A DNA stretch of 64,000 bases, from contig NC_008817.1 in the NCBI RefSeq assembly GCF_000015665.1, positions 868,001-932,000 on the forward strand, in the 5' to 3' direction. A program made the translations under genes and the position numbers. Shown piece by piece: positions 55,474 through 63,905 of the stretch. How positions within the stretch are numbered: position 1 is the stretch's first letter; each line of letters starts with the position of its first letter. The notes under the pieces were generated by a model. That model saw only the letters and a program-made list of their open reading frames with translations, ran no database searches and was not told the origin of the DNA. Source of the stretch: Prochlorococcus marinus str. MIT 9515. Its GTDB lineage: Bacteria; Cyanobacteriota; Cyanobacteriia; PCC-6307; Cyanobiaceae.

Positions 55474-56523
55474 CTAAATATTTGACAAATAACATAAGGA
55501 AATAGCTGCTGCTACAGAAGCATTTAAACTAGAAGTTTTGCCTCTAAGAGGTATCTTAAGCAAGTAATCACATTTTTTTTGCGTGAGCAAAGATATTCCT
55601 TTATTTTCAGCTCCAACAACTACTACAATTGGTGCCTTTTGATCAAATTTAGAAATAGGAATTTGCCCATCCCCTGATAATCCAACAATTAGAAAACCAT
55701 TTTTCTTTAATTCATCTATTGCTCTATTTAGATTCACAACTCTACTTACAGGTATATGTTCTAATGCTCCAGCAGCAACTTTTGCAACAGTTCCAGTTAA
55801 TCCTGCAGATCTTCTTTGAGGAATTATTATACCTTTACAATCAAAAGCTTCTGCAGATCTAATAATTGCTCCTAAATTATGAGGATCAGTTATGCCATCT
55901 AATGCTACAAAAATAGGATTATTAGACTTACTTTTAGTTATACCAATCAATTTATCTAAAGATAAAGTTTGAGAAGTTGCTAACTGCAACGCAACTCCTT
56001 GATGAACGGCACCGGATGTTAATTGGGAAAGTCGTGACCAAGATACTTCTTCAACTAAAACACCTTTAGATTTTAGATCCTTTAATAACAAAAAAAATTT
56101 TTCTGACGAAAATATTTCTGAAGTACACCAAATTCTGTTAATTGGTCTTTCAGTATTTAATGTCGCAAATACTGAATGCTTACCCCATATCCAATCATCA
56201 AAAGTTTTGACATTGGTATTTATTAATAAATTTTTGGAACTATTTTCAGCATACTTTTCTGCTTTTGTATTATTTGTAGAAATTTTTCTTTTGGGTTGAA
56301 TGAAATTATTTCTAGATTTTGCTTTTGATCTTAAAATATTATATTCATTACCTTTGAAATCATCACTTTTTTTTAAATTAGTTCTTTCAAAAGTATTATT
56401 TTTAATTGAGTTAAATCTTTCACCTTTAAAATCATTAGATTTTTCTCGATTTTTAGATTGTGATCTTCTTGAATATTTATCATTATTTTTTCTTGAATAA
56501 TTATTTTTAGAAAAATTTTTCAT
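55474..56523 (-). CDS. rlmB: SpoU-family rRNA 2'-O-methyltransferase (RlmB-like)
   Basis: SPOUT RNA methyltransferase. Residues 1-110 are a Lys/Arg/Asn/Ser-rich extension with repeated SDDFKG-like phrases. A substrate-binding domain follows (WIWGKHSVFATLN, about 111-123) and then the catalytic knot with HNLGAIIRSAEAFDCKGIII, VVGAENKGIS and IPLRGKTSSLNASVA. Target is probably G2251 of 23S rRNA by similarity to RlmB, but other TrmH-family targets are possible. It follows mrnC by 12 bp. Confidence 0.88.
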   Translation of the reverse strand: MKNFSKNNYSRKNNDKYSRRSQSKNREKSNDFKGERFNSIKNNTFERTNLKKSDDFKGNEYNILRSKAKSRNNFIQPKRKISTNNTKAEKYAENSSKNLLINTNVKTFDDWIWGKHSVFATLNTERPINRIWCTSEIFSSEKFFLLLKDLKSKGVLVEEVSWSRLSQLTSGAVHQGVALQLATSQTLSLDKLIGITKSKSNNPIFVALDGITDPHNLGAIIRSAEAFDCKGIIIPQRRSAGLTGTVAKVAAGALEHIPVSRVVNLNRAIDELKKNGFLIVGLSGDGQIPISKFDQKAPIVVVVGAENKGISLLTQKKCDYLLKIPLRGKTSSLNASVAAAISLCYLSNI

Positions 56524-56535
56524 AGTTTTATTAAG

Positions 56536-56928
56536 TTATATACACTCTAGGTATTCAAAAATTTTAGACAATCTTTTAGGGTCCTTTAAAAACAACCAAC
56601 CAATTAAAGTTTCAAAACCGGTGGCTCTTGAATAAACAACAGGATCTGAGGACTTTGGAAATCTCTTTGTTTTATTTCTAGCTCGCCTTACTAAATTAAT
56701 TTCAAAAGAGTTTAACAAATGTTCTATATCATCCAATGATTTTGATTGAGCTTGAGCTTTAACTTCATTTACAACTGAAAGATGGAGTTCTTTAGACTTT
56801 AAAGGTATATGTACATGACGTAATCTTTGATGTAACTCCCATACAGAATCCCCAAGCCAAGCAAGTTGAATAACACCTATCTCATCAGGAGAACCGTAAG
56901 GTGTAAGATTTTTTATCCAATAATTCAA
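56536..56928 (-). CDS. mrnC: Mini-ribonuclease III
   Basis: Dimeric RNase III-like nuclease without the double-stranded RNA-binding domain; in Bacillus it matures 23S rRNA. The 130 residues include IQLAWLGDSVWELHQRLRH with the catalytic Asp and Glu-type positions and a KAQAQSKSLDDIEHLL segment. The start codon is TTG; it overlaps the TGA of the upstream STAS gene (TTGA), so translation is likely coupled. rlmB, also acting on 23S rRNA, follows. Confidence 0.88.
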   Translation of the reverse strand: MNYWIKNLTPYGSPDEIGVIQLAWLGDSVWELHQRLRHVHIPLKSKELHLSVVNEVKAQAQSKSLDDIEHLLNSFEINLVRRARNKTKRFPKSSDPVVYSRATGFETLIGWLFLKDPKRLSKIFEYLECI

Positions 56929-57290
56929 TTCTTCAAATAAATTAATGCATCTTCAACTGTAGCCTTCAAATGAAGAAAGTCTCCTAATCGTACTAATTTA
57001 ATAGTTTGAGCAACTCTAGAATTTCCAACCACCGAAAAACCAATTTTAAGTTTTTTGCATTCCTTGGAAGTTTGAACAAGTGCACCTAAACCTGATGAGT
57101 CAAGGAAATCAATTTTGCTTAAGTCAATTACAAATGGTTGAGGATCGTTTTTTAGGGTATTAGTAATAAAAGTTTTAAATTGCTTTTCAGAAAATGCATC
57201 TAATTGCCCTTTAAAAGTAAAAACAATAATATTTGTCTTTACTTCAATATTCCCTCTTAAGGAAACAGTTAGCTTTTGGAAATCTTCTAT
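56925..57290 (-). CDS. STAS-domain protein (anti-sigma factor antagonist-like) with non-canonical start
   Basis: An open frame of about 121 codons ends in TGA overlapping mrnC. It encodes LTVSLRGNIEV, FTFKGQLDAFSEKQFK, then DLSKIDFLDSSGLGALVQ, a STAS domain with the phosphorylatable Ser of the DSSG motif near residue 65-66, and VARTIKL-type closing helices. An in-frame TAA lies just upstream, and no ATG, GTG or TTG occurs before about residue 87. A GGAGGG Shine-Dalgarno lies 5 bp before ATC and 8 bp before ATA, so one of these must start translation. I give the ATA start. Confidence 0.85.
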   Translation of the reverse strand: MEDFQKLTVSLRGNIEVKTNIIVFTFKGQLDAFSEKQFKTFITNTLKNDPQPFVIDLSKIDFLDSSGLGALVQTSKECKKLKIGFSVVGNSRVAQTIKLVRLGDFLHLKATVEDALIYLKN

Positions 57291-57298
57291 GATTTAAT

Positions 57299-57304
57299 CC
57301 CTCC
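57299..57304 (-). promoter_or_regulatory. Strong Shine-Dalgarno of the STAS gene
   Basis: Read on the minus strand it is GGAGGG. It stands out because most genes here have weak sites. Its spacing fits ATC (5 nt) or ATA (8 nt) as start codon and helps explain how a non-standard start could work. Confidence 0.75.
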
Positions 57305-57356
57305 AAGGAAAATAAATTTATTAAATGTAATTATCAAATCAAAAAGAATCAACATG

Positions 57357-58496
57357 TCAACATCTTTCTAACATTAGAGAAACAAAATTTTCAAATAAAT
57401 AATCTGAGTCGTGAGGTCCCGGGCTTGCCTCTGGGTGATATTGAACACTAAATATAGGCTTATTTTTAAGTTTCAATCCAGCGACAGTTTTATCATTAAG
57501 GTTAAGATGAGTTATTTCAACAATTTCATTTGATAAGGAATTTGGATCTATGGCAAAACCATGATTCTGACTCGTTATTTCAACATTATTATTCATCCCA
57601 CAGGGATGATTTAAACCACGATGTCCAAAAGGTAATTTATATGTTTCCCCTCCTAATGCCAAACCAAAAATTTGATGACCAAGACAAATTCCAAACATAG
57701 GAATTTTTCCATAATTTATTAGTGATTTAGCTAAATTAATCCCATCAAGAACAGTAGAAGGATCACCTGGACCATTCGAAAAAAATATCCCATCAGGATT
57801 ATTGCCTAAAACATCTTCAAAAGAAGAATGTGAAGGCAATACCAATACCTCACATCCATGTGAAACTAATCTATTAAGAATTGATTTTTTGATACCAAAA
57901 TCAATTGCCACAATTTTTAATTTATTTTTTGTACCAATATCCTTTTTTCTTATATCAAAACTTGTCTTAGTGGTCTCTTTCCAAAAATAATTATTCTTTG
58001 TTGAAACTTCTCTTGATAAATTTAAACCATTCATATCCGGAGCATTAGAAATAAGCTTAAGACAACTATCTAAATTATTATTTTCTGAAGTTATAAGACC
58101 ATTCATCGAACCGTTAGATCTTAAAATTTTGACAAGTGCTCTCGTATCAACTCCATAAAGTCCAATAATATTATTATCAATCAGCCACTGATTTAGGCTT
58201 ATTTGGGATCTCCAATTACTATTATTATTTGAGTAATTACGAACTATTAATCCTTTAACACAGTTGTCTGATTCAGAATCTTCGAAATTAATTCCTGTAT
58301 TTCCTATCTCAGGATATGTAAATGTTAGTATTTGACCAAAATAACTTGGATCCGTTATTACTTCTTGATAACCAGTCATACCAGTATTAAAAACAATTTC
58401 GCCTAGAGTTGTACCGACGGCACCAAATGAATAACCAGAAAAAGTAGTCCCGTTACTTAAAACAAGTTTTGCATTTTTCTTAAAAGGATGATTCAT
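57357..58496 (-). CDS. carA: Carbamoyl-phosphate synthase small subunit
   Basis: Glutaminase subunit supplying ammonia to CarB for arginine and pyrimidine synthesis. N-terminal domain has GEIVFNTGMTGYQEVITDPS (32-51). The class I amidotransferase triad is Cys271 in FGICLGHQIFGLALGG with His and Glu in QYHPEASPGP near 354-362. Length is 379. carB is not in the window. It lies between trpD and the STAS gene. Confidence 0.97.
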   Translation of the reverse strand: MNHPFKKNAKLVLSNGTTFSGYSFGAVGTTLGEIVFNTGMTGYQEVITDPSYFGQILTFTYPEIGNTGINFEDSESDNCVKGLIVRNYSNNNSNWRSQISLNQWLIDNNIIGLYGVDTRALVKILRSNGSMNGLITSENNNLDSCLKLISNAPDMNGLNLSREVSTKNNYFWKETTKTSFDIRKKDIGTKNKLKIVAIDFGIKKSILNRLVSHGCEVLVLPSHSSFEDVLGNNPDGIFFSNGPGDPSTVLDGINLAKSLINYGKIPMFGICLGHQIFGLALGGETYKLPFGHRGLNHPCGMNNNVEITSQNHGFAIDPNSLSNEIVEITHLNLNDKTVAGLKLKNKPIFSVQYHPEASPGPHDSDYLFENFVSLMLERC

Positions 58497-58514
58497 TAAT
58501 TAAAAAAATGTTTC

Positions 58515-59543
58515 TTATGTCTCAAGATAAGCTTTCAAACTTAAAAATTTATCCCACGGTTTTGCTTTACTCATAGAAAACAAAGCTTTTTCAAACCCTT
58601 TTTCAATATCCTTTTCAATACCCGCCACCCAAAGAACTAATGAAGTATTTAAAGCCACAACATCAATATGAGCTTTTTGACCGGAACCCTTCAAAACAGA
58701 TTCCAATATATTTTCATAAGATTGATTATTTGATACGATCAAATCATTATTTGAGGTATTTTGAAAATTAAAATCAGAAACATTGAGTATTGAATGTTTT
58801 AGCTGACCATTATCTACAAAGATAATTTTATTATCGCCTTCTAATGAAGCCTCATCAAGGCCTCCATAGCCATGAACAACTATTGCTCTATCCATTCCCA
58901 TTTTATTTAAAGCAGAAGCCATAGGAGTAAGAAGATCTTCAGAAGCAACGCCTAAAACTTGTGCATTAGGTCTTAATGGATTTACTAATGGGCCTAATTG
59001 ATTAAAGATTGTTCTGATACCAAGCGCTTTTCGTAAGGGAGCTAATTTAATCAATGATTTATGCCAAATAGGAGCAAATAAAAAAGTTATCCCAATATCA
59101 TCTATTGCAGAAATTACTTTATCTAAAGAAGAATTTAAATTAATCCCAAGATTAGACAAAACATCTGCAGAACCAACTTTTCCACTGGCACTTTTATTTC
59201 CATGTTTTGCTATATTTACACCACAGGCAGAGGCAACAAAGGCAACAGCTGTAGAGATATTAAATGTATTTGAACCATCACCGCCAGTACCACAAGTATC
59301 AACCATAAACAAATCCGGCCTATCAATAGGCAGTTTACAAGCGTTCAAGAGCTCTTCTGCCATACAAGACAATTCCATACCTGTGGCGCCTTTAGCTCTT
59401 AATGCACTTAAAAAGGCTCCTGTTTGAACATCTAATATTTCATTATTTAACCACCTTTTCATCAAAACTCTTGAAGTTTCATCATCAAGGTTATGTCCAA
59501 AAAGTAATTGATCTAGAATTTCTGAATTTTTTTTATTAGACAT
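58515..59543 (-). CDS. trpD: Anthranilate phosphoribosyltransferase
   Basis: Second step of tryptophan synthesis from chorismate: transfers phosphoribose from PRPP to anthranilate. [20 protein letters not shown] (81-100) and [20 protein letters not shown] are the PRPP and metal-binding signatures. Length is 342. It is not clustered with other trp genes here; carA follows 18 bp downstream. Confidence 0.97.
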
Positions 59544-59568
59544 TTATTATTAAATAATGATTAAGTGT

Positions 59569-59865
59569 TCAATTAGAGGTATCAAAACCTGAACCGACTA
59601 GATCTTTAGTGGTATTTGAAGGTCTAAAGTTATTTGACCATAATTTCTTAGTCTTAGAAAAAAGTATATCCTTTGTAATATTCCAAAATTTTAGTGTTTT
59701 ATTGATATCATCCTTAATCTCAATTTCACCAGGAAAGTTATCATAACGATTAATTAATCTAGCTAAATTAATTAAATCGATATCTTCTGGCATCTGTTTA
59801 CTTATAAGTGAATCTATAATCTTTTTATCAGTTGCATGTAATGGATGAGTTTGTTCATTGCTCAT
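59569..59865 (-). CDS. DUF3288 family protein
   Basis: A soluble protein of 98 residues. The opening SNEQTHPLHATDKKIIDSL and the LARLINRYDNFPGEIEIKDD block are the signature of cyanobacterial DUF3288. I use the internal ATG, because the upstream four residues (MVFI) are not part of the conserved start. Function unknown. It begins the ten-gene minus-strand run that ends with dnaE. Confidence 0.76.
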   Translation of the reverse strand: MSNEQTHPLHATDKKIIDSLISKQMPEDIDLINLARLINRYDNFPGEIEIKDDINKTLKFWNITKDILFSKTKKLWSNNFRPSNTTKDLVGSGFDTSN

Positions 59866-59944
59866 AATAAAAACCAAATCATTAATAAAACTAGCTCACA
59901 TATTCTAAAATGAAACATTATCTTAATCATATGGGAAATATTAA

Positions 59945-61690
59945 ATGAAGAATCTTAAATTAAAAGTAATAATAAAGTATCTTAAACCGTATAAGAAAGA
60001 GTTTTTATATGGAGGCATAGCTCTTTTAGCAGTAAACATTTTAAGTGTTTTAATTCCATTAGAAGTCAAAAACATAATTGATCAATTGAAAGATGGATTT
60101 TCTCCAAATTTCATTATTTCTAAATCATTATGGCTAATGTTTCTTGCTACCTGTATGGGTCTCATAAGATTATTTTCTAGGCAGATTGTTTTTGGAATTG
60201 GAAGAAAAGTTGAAGTTAATCTTCGTCAAAAATTATTTGATCATTTAATAACTCAAGATCCAGATTGGATTCAAAAAAAAGGCAGTGGAGATCTTATTAG
60301 CAGAGCAACCAGTGATGTTGAAAACATTAGGAGACTTTTAGGTTTTACAGTTTTAAGTCTTTGCAATATCGTTCTTGCTTATTCTCTAACAATTCCTTCA
60401 ATGTTATCGATTAATAAAACTTTAACAGTTTCCGCATTAATGATATTTCCATTGATTTTAGTAATGGTAAGTTTATTTGGAGGGAGGATGGTGAGTCAAC
60501 GAAAAATACAGCAAGAATCACTCTCTAAACTAAGCGATTTAATACAAGAAGATTTATCAGGCATAAGCGCTATTAAAATATATGCCCAAGAAGATGTTGA
60601 GAAGAAAGAATTCAATAATTACAATAGAATTTATCGAGACTCAGCAATAAAACTTGCAAGAACAGCAAGTACATTATTCCCACTTTTACAAGGCATATCT
60701 TCCATTTCACTACTTATACTTTTAGGTCTAGGGACCTCTCAACTTGAAAATGGATTCATCACTATTGGAGGATTAGTTGCCTTAATATTATTTGTCGAAA
60801 GACTTGTATTTCCAACAGCTCTATTAGGATTTACATTAAATACTTTTCAATTGGGACAAGTTAGTATTGATAGAGTTGAAGAGATATTTCAAAACACTCC
60901 AAAAATTGTAGATAAACCAAAAGCCAAATTCATAAAGAAAAAAGTAAATGGATTTATTGAAGCAAAAGATTTAAAAATAAGATATGAGGATTCAAAATTC
61001 AACTCATTGAATGGATTAAATTTTAAAATTAAACCGGGAGAACTTGTCGCAATAGTTGGACCAGTTGGATGTGGGAAAACCACCTTAACAAAATCATTAG
61101 GTAGAACTATTGAAGTTCCAGATGGACAATTATTTTTAGATAGTGTTGACATCAAGGATATTAAATTAACAGATTTAAGAAAACACATTTCTATCGTTCC
61201 CCAAGAAGCATTTTTGTTTACATCTACAATTTCAGAAAATTTAAAATTTGGAGAACCAACAGCTTCCAAATTAAGAGTTAAAAAAAGCGCGGTAAATGCC
61301 GGATTAATTGATGACATTAATAGTTTTCCTGAAGGTTTTAAGACAATAGTTGGGGAAAGAGGCATTACACTTAGCGGTGGGCAACGCCAAAGAACAGCTT
61401 TAGGTAGGGCACTTTTAGTTGATGCTTCTGTTGTGGTCTTGGATGATGCTTTAGCAAGTGTGGACAATAAAACTGCTGCTAAAATTATTGAGGAGATGAG
61501 AGAAAACAAAAGCAAAACAATATTAATGATTAGTCACCAATTATCTGTAGCAGCTACCTGTGACAGGGTCCTTGTAATGGATAAAGGTGAAATAGTGCAA
61601 GAGGGGATCCACAAAGATTTGATAAAAAGAAAAGGACTATATAAAAAACTTTGGGAAAGAGAAATAGCTACCAATAAAATAGTTAGTTAA
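59945..61690 (+). CDS. ABC exporter, fused membrane and ATPase domains
   Basis: A half-transporter of 581 residues (MsbA/HlyB type I exporter fold). Six membrane helices span about 20-300. The ATPase has Walker A GPVGCGKT (372-379), Q-loop Gln420, signature LSGGQ (476-480) and Walker B VVVLDDALASVD (496-507). The usual catalytic Glu after Walker B is Asp501, as in non-canonical halves of heterodimeric exporters, so it may pair with another half encoded elsewhere. Substrate unknown. msrA follows 22 bp downstream. Confidence 0.9.
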   Translation: MKNLKLKVIIKYLKPYKKEFLYGGIALLAVNILSVLIPLEVKNIIDQLKDGFSPNFIISKSLWLMFLATCMGLIRLFSRQIVFGIGRKVEVNLRQKLFDHLITQDPDWIQKKGSGDLISRATSDVENIRRLLGFTVLSLCNIVLAYSLTIPSMLSINKTLTVSALMIFPLILVMVSLFGGRMVSQRKIQQESLSKLSDLIQEDLSGISAIKIYAQEDVEKKEFNNYNRIYRDSAIKLARTASTLFPLLQGISSISLLILLGLGTSQLENGFITIGGLVALILFVERLVFPTALLGFTLNTFQLGQVSIDRVEEIFQNTPKIVDKPKAKFIKKKVNGFIEAKDLKIRYEDSKFNSLNGLNFKIKPGELVAIVGPVGCGKTTLTKSLGRTIEVPDGQLFLDSVDIKDIKLTDLRKHISIVPQEAFLFTSTISENLKFGEPTASKLRVKKSAVNAGLIDDINSFPEGFKTIVGERGITLSGGQRQRTALGRALLVDASVVVLDDALASVDNKTAAKIIEEMRENKSKTILMISHQLSVAATCDRVLVMDKGEIVQEGIHKDLIKRKGLYKKLWEREIATNKIVS

Positions 61691-61712
61691 ATAAAATTAT
61701 ACTGATATTAAA

Positions 61713-62441
61713 ATGTTTAAATTCCTAAAAAAAATCATGAATAAAAACGAAACAATTTCGGAAAATAAAAATAATTTCCTCCATAGAATACTAAATACAA
61801 ACATAAGAGAGGAACCTAATTCTCAAGAGGATTCAATAATATTTGGATGCGGGTGTTTCTGGGGGGCTGAAAAATGTTTTTGGAAACTTCCTGGAATCGT
61901 TACAACTTCAGTAGGTTATGCGGGAGGAGAGAAGAAAAACCCTACATACTATGAAGTATGTTCAGGTATTACTGGTCATGCAGAAGTGGTTAAGGTGGTT
62001 TGGAATATCAATGAGTTAGATATAAGTGATTTATTAAAAATGTTTTGGGAATGTCATGATCCAACTCAAAAAAATAGACAAGGTAATGATATGGGAACTC
62101 AATATAGATCAACAATTTACTACACAAATAAAAATAGTAAAGACATAATTAACTTAAGCAAAGAAGCTTATCAAAAAGAGCTTACAGCTAATAATTTCGG
62201 GGAAATCGAAACAGAGATAAAAATGATTGACACTTATTATTATGCAGAAGAATATCACCAGCAATATTTAGCTGTAGAGGGAAGTAGGCAATATTGTTCA
62301 GCATCACCAACTAAAGTAAAGTTGGGAAATTTTAATGGCAGCAATTACAGACTACCGAAAGAAATCTGGGATAATTTTAATTGGGACATAGATAAATGTG
62401 TATTGAGATCTAATAATAAACCTATAGAGATTAACAAATGA
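61713..62441 (+). CDS. msrA: Peptide methionine sulfoxide reductase MsrA
   Basis: Reduces methionine-S-sulfoxide in proteins. The catalytic GCFWG lies at 47-51 with nucleophilic Cys48. Further family motifs are PTYYEVCSGITGHAEVVKV and QYRSTIYYTN, with a resolving Cys in YCSASPTKV near the C-terminus. A 40-residue polar N-terminal extension precedes the core; an ATG at residue 9 is an alternative start. Total 242 residues. Confidence 0.95.
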   Translation: MFKFLKKIMNKNETISENKNNFLHRILNTNIREEPNSQEDSIIFGCGCFWGAEKCFWKLPGIVTTSVGYAGGEKKNPTYYEVCSGITGHAEVVKVVWNINELDISDLLKMFWECHDPTQKNRQGNDMGTQYRSTIYYTNKNSKDIINLSKEAYQKELTANNFGEIETEIKMIDTYYYAEEYHQQYLAVEGSRQYCSASPTKVKLGNFNGSNYRLPKEIWDNFNWDIDKCVLRSNNKPIEINK

Positions 62442-62468
62442 GAGTCATTTATATTTATAGTATTGTTA

Positions 62469-62542
62469 CGGGGCGTAGCGCAGTTTGGTAGCGCACCACT
62501 TTGGGGTAGTGGGGGTCGTGGGTTCAAATCCCGCCGTTCCGA
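62469..62542 (+). tRNA. trnP-GGG: tRNA-Pro (anticodon GGG)
   Basis: A 74-nt cloverleaf. Acceptor CGGGGCG pairs with CGTTCCG (two G-U), discriminator A; D-arm has GTAGCGCAGTTTGGTAGCGC; anticodon stem CCACT/AGTGG around loop TTGGGGT gives anticodon GGG; T-arm GTGGG-TTCAAAT-CCCGC. CCA is not encoded. It reads proline codons CCC and CCU. It ends 1 bp before the next gene's stop codon on the other strand. Confidence 0.95.
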
Positions 62543-62701
62543 TTAAGTTGCAGAATCATCATTATTTATTAAAGATTTATACAGCTTATAAGAGCTTATT
62601 CCAACAGCAATGAAAGTAAATGAAGAAAAAATTGCACATATTATTATAGTAAGATTAGAAACTTCAACCTCACCAAGTTGATATGATATAAAAAAATCCA
62701 T
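62543..62701 (-). CDS. Small single-helix membrane protein
   Basis: A 52-residue frame from an ATG giving DFFISYQLGEVEVSNLTIII, then a helix (about 18-38) and GISSYKLYKSLINND. An upstream TTG would add 11 residues, but that extension reads as less conserved in style. SYQLGEVEVSNLTI followed by one membrane segment looks like a genuine conserved small protein, possibly thylakoidal. I cannot name it. It lies 60 bp downstream of uppP and adjoins the tRNA-Pro 3' end. Confidence 0.55.
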   Translation of the reverse strand: MDFFISYQLGEVEVSNLTIIICAIFSSFTFIAVGISSYKLYKSLINNDDSAT

Positions 62702-62761
62702 TCTTAAAACAATATTCAAAACACTAACATACAAGCAGTTTAATATTTTTATTATTACTAG

Positions 62762-63562
62762 TTATAAATTTAAAATAATTAATATCCCAAAAACCAACCT
62801 ATAGTAAATAAATATTTTGAGTCCATTAGAGGAAACATATTTTAATAAGAAATCAATAGCTAATAAAGAAGAGAAGAAGGTTGTGATTAAACCAACAAAA
62901 AGAGGAAGAAATGGAAATGTTGAGAATTCATTTATCGAAGTAATAAACTCAACAAAAGCTGCCAACGAGATCGAAGGAATGCCCAAGAGAAAAGAAAATT
63001 TTGCGGCATCTTTCCTATCCCAACCAGATAAGAGTGCCATAGAAATAGTAGCTCCAGAACGGGACACGCCTGGAATAATTGCAAACGCTTGCGAAATTCC
63101 GATAAATAAACTATTGCGATATTTATGATTACTTAAATTAATAAATTTATTAGTCGAAATATCTGCTAAAAACATAATTAAAGACATTAATATAGACACT
63201 ACTGCTATAGAAAAATTTGAACGGAAGAAGGAATTAGAGAAATCAGTAACAAAAAGTTTTACAATACCACCAATTAAAACAATTGGAATTGTTCCTATAA
63301 AGATAGATTTATATATTTTATTTGAAAAAAAAGAAGGTCTAAGTATTTTTGAATTTGAATTAATAGTATTAAAAATATATTTTCTAAAATACCAAAATAT
63401 TGCAAGAACACTTCCGATTTGTATAATTGCAGACAATGAAGAGCCAGGATCTTTTACACCGAATAATTGAGATATAATCTTTAAATGAGCAGTACTACTT
63501 ACAGGTATAAATTCCGTTAATCCTTGAATTATTCCATAAAAAATAAATTTTAAAAAATCCAA
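62762..63562 (-). CDS. uppP: Undecaprenyl-diphosphatase
   Basis: Integral membrane phosphatase that recycles the peptidoglycan carrier lipid. The two active-site blocks are EFIPVSSTAHLK (17-28) and PGVSRSGATISMALLSG (about 163-179), with catalytic Glu, Ser and Arg. The 266 residues form about eight helices. No neighbouring peptidoglycan gene. Confidence 0.95.
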   Translation of the reverse strand: MDFLKFIFYGIIQGLTEFIPVSSTAHLKIISQLFGVKDPGSSLSAIIQIGSVLAIFWYFRKYIFNTINSNSKILRPSFFSNKIYKSIFIGTIPIVLIGGIVKLFVTDFSNSFFRSNFSIAVVSILMSLIMFLADISTNKFINLSNHKYRNSLFIGISQAFAIIPGVSRSGATISMALLSGWDRKDAAKFSFLLGIPSISLAAFVEFITSINEFSTFPFLPLFVGLITTFFSSLLAIDFLLKYVSSNGLKIFIYYRLVFGILIILNL

Positions 63563-63905
63563 TATTTTTTAATTTAAGACATTCTTCTAATAATAATATC
63601 AATTAAAGAAATTACAATTTATATTCTCATAAGACAAGTTAAGTTAGAAATATCATTAAAAAATTTGCTATAAAATTACTTTTTCTTCCTAAATCTTTTT
63701 ATATAAGCCGACTTTGTTAAATCTAATTATTAATTAATATTAGAATTTAGAAAAAAGGATTCGGAGGAAGTCCTAAGGTCTTGGGATTAACAAGCCAATT
63801 TTTATGGAAAATATTTAGACATGCAAAATCCAAGAAAGATTTACCAACAATTCTGGCAATTTAATAATTAATGGACGCGCATATGTAGCGGTATTTCTAA
63901 TTAAG
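63563..63905. other. 343-bp region without a supported gene
   Basis: AT-rich sequence between uppP and the edge gene. It contains one less AT-rich block (63761-63803) with a compact hairpin TCCTAA-GGTC-TTGGGA at about 63770-63785. The minus strand has a 37-codon open frame (63747-63860) ending in NPKTLGLPPNPFF, but its only plausible start is a TTG at codon 10. It might be a decayed gene, a small RNA or a promoter region; none is supported. Confidence 0.4.

Noticed and set aside
60889-61515. 208-codon open frame antisense to the ABC exporter
   Set aside because: It lies wholly opposite the ATPase domain of a clear gene, its translation resembles no protein, and its composition (Ser/Lys/Asn/Phe) is that of a reversed coding strand.
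62469-62542. Reading the tRNA-Pro anticodon as TGG
   Set aside because: The perfect five-pair stem CCACT/AGTGG fixes the loop as TTGGGGT, so positions 34-36 are GGG.
63760-63790. Resemblance of GGAGGAAGTCC to the conserved 5' part of RNase P RNA
   Set aside because: Real rnpB needs a 350-400 nt structure with several conserved blocks; only this short stretch resembles it and the flanks are AT-rich.
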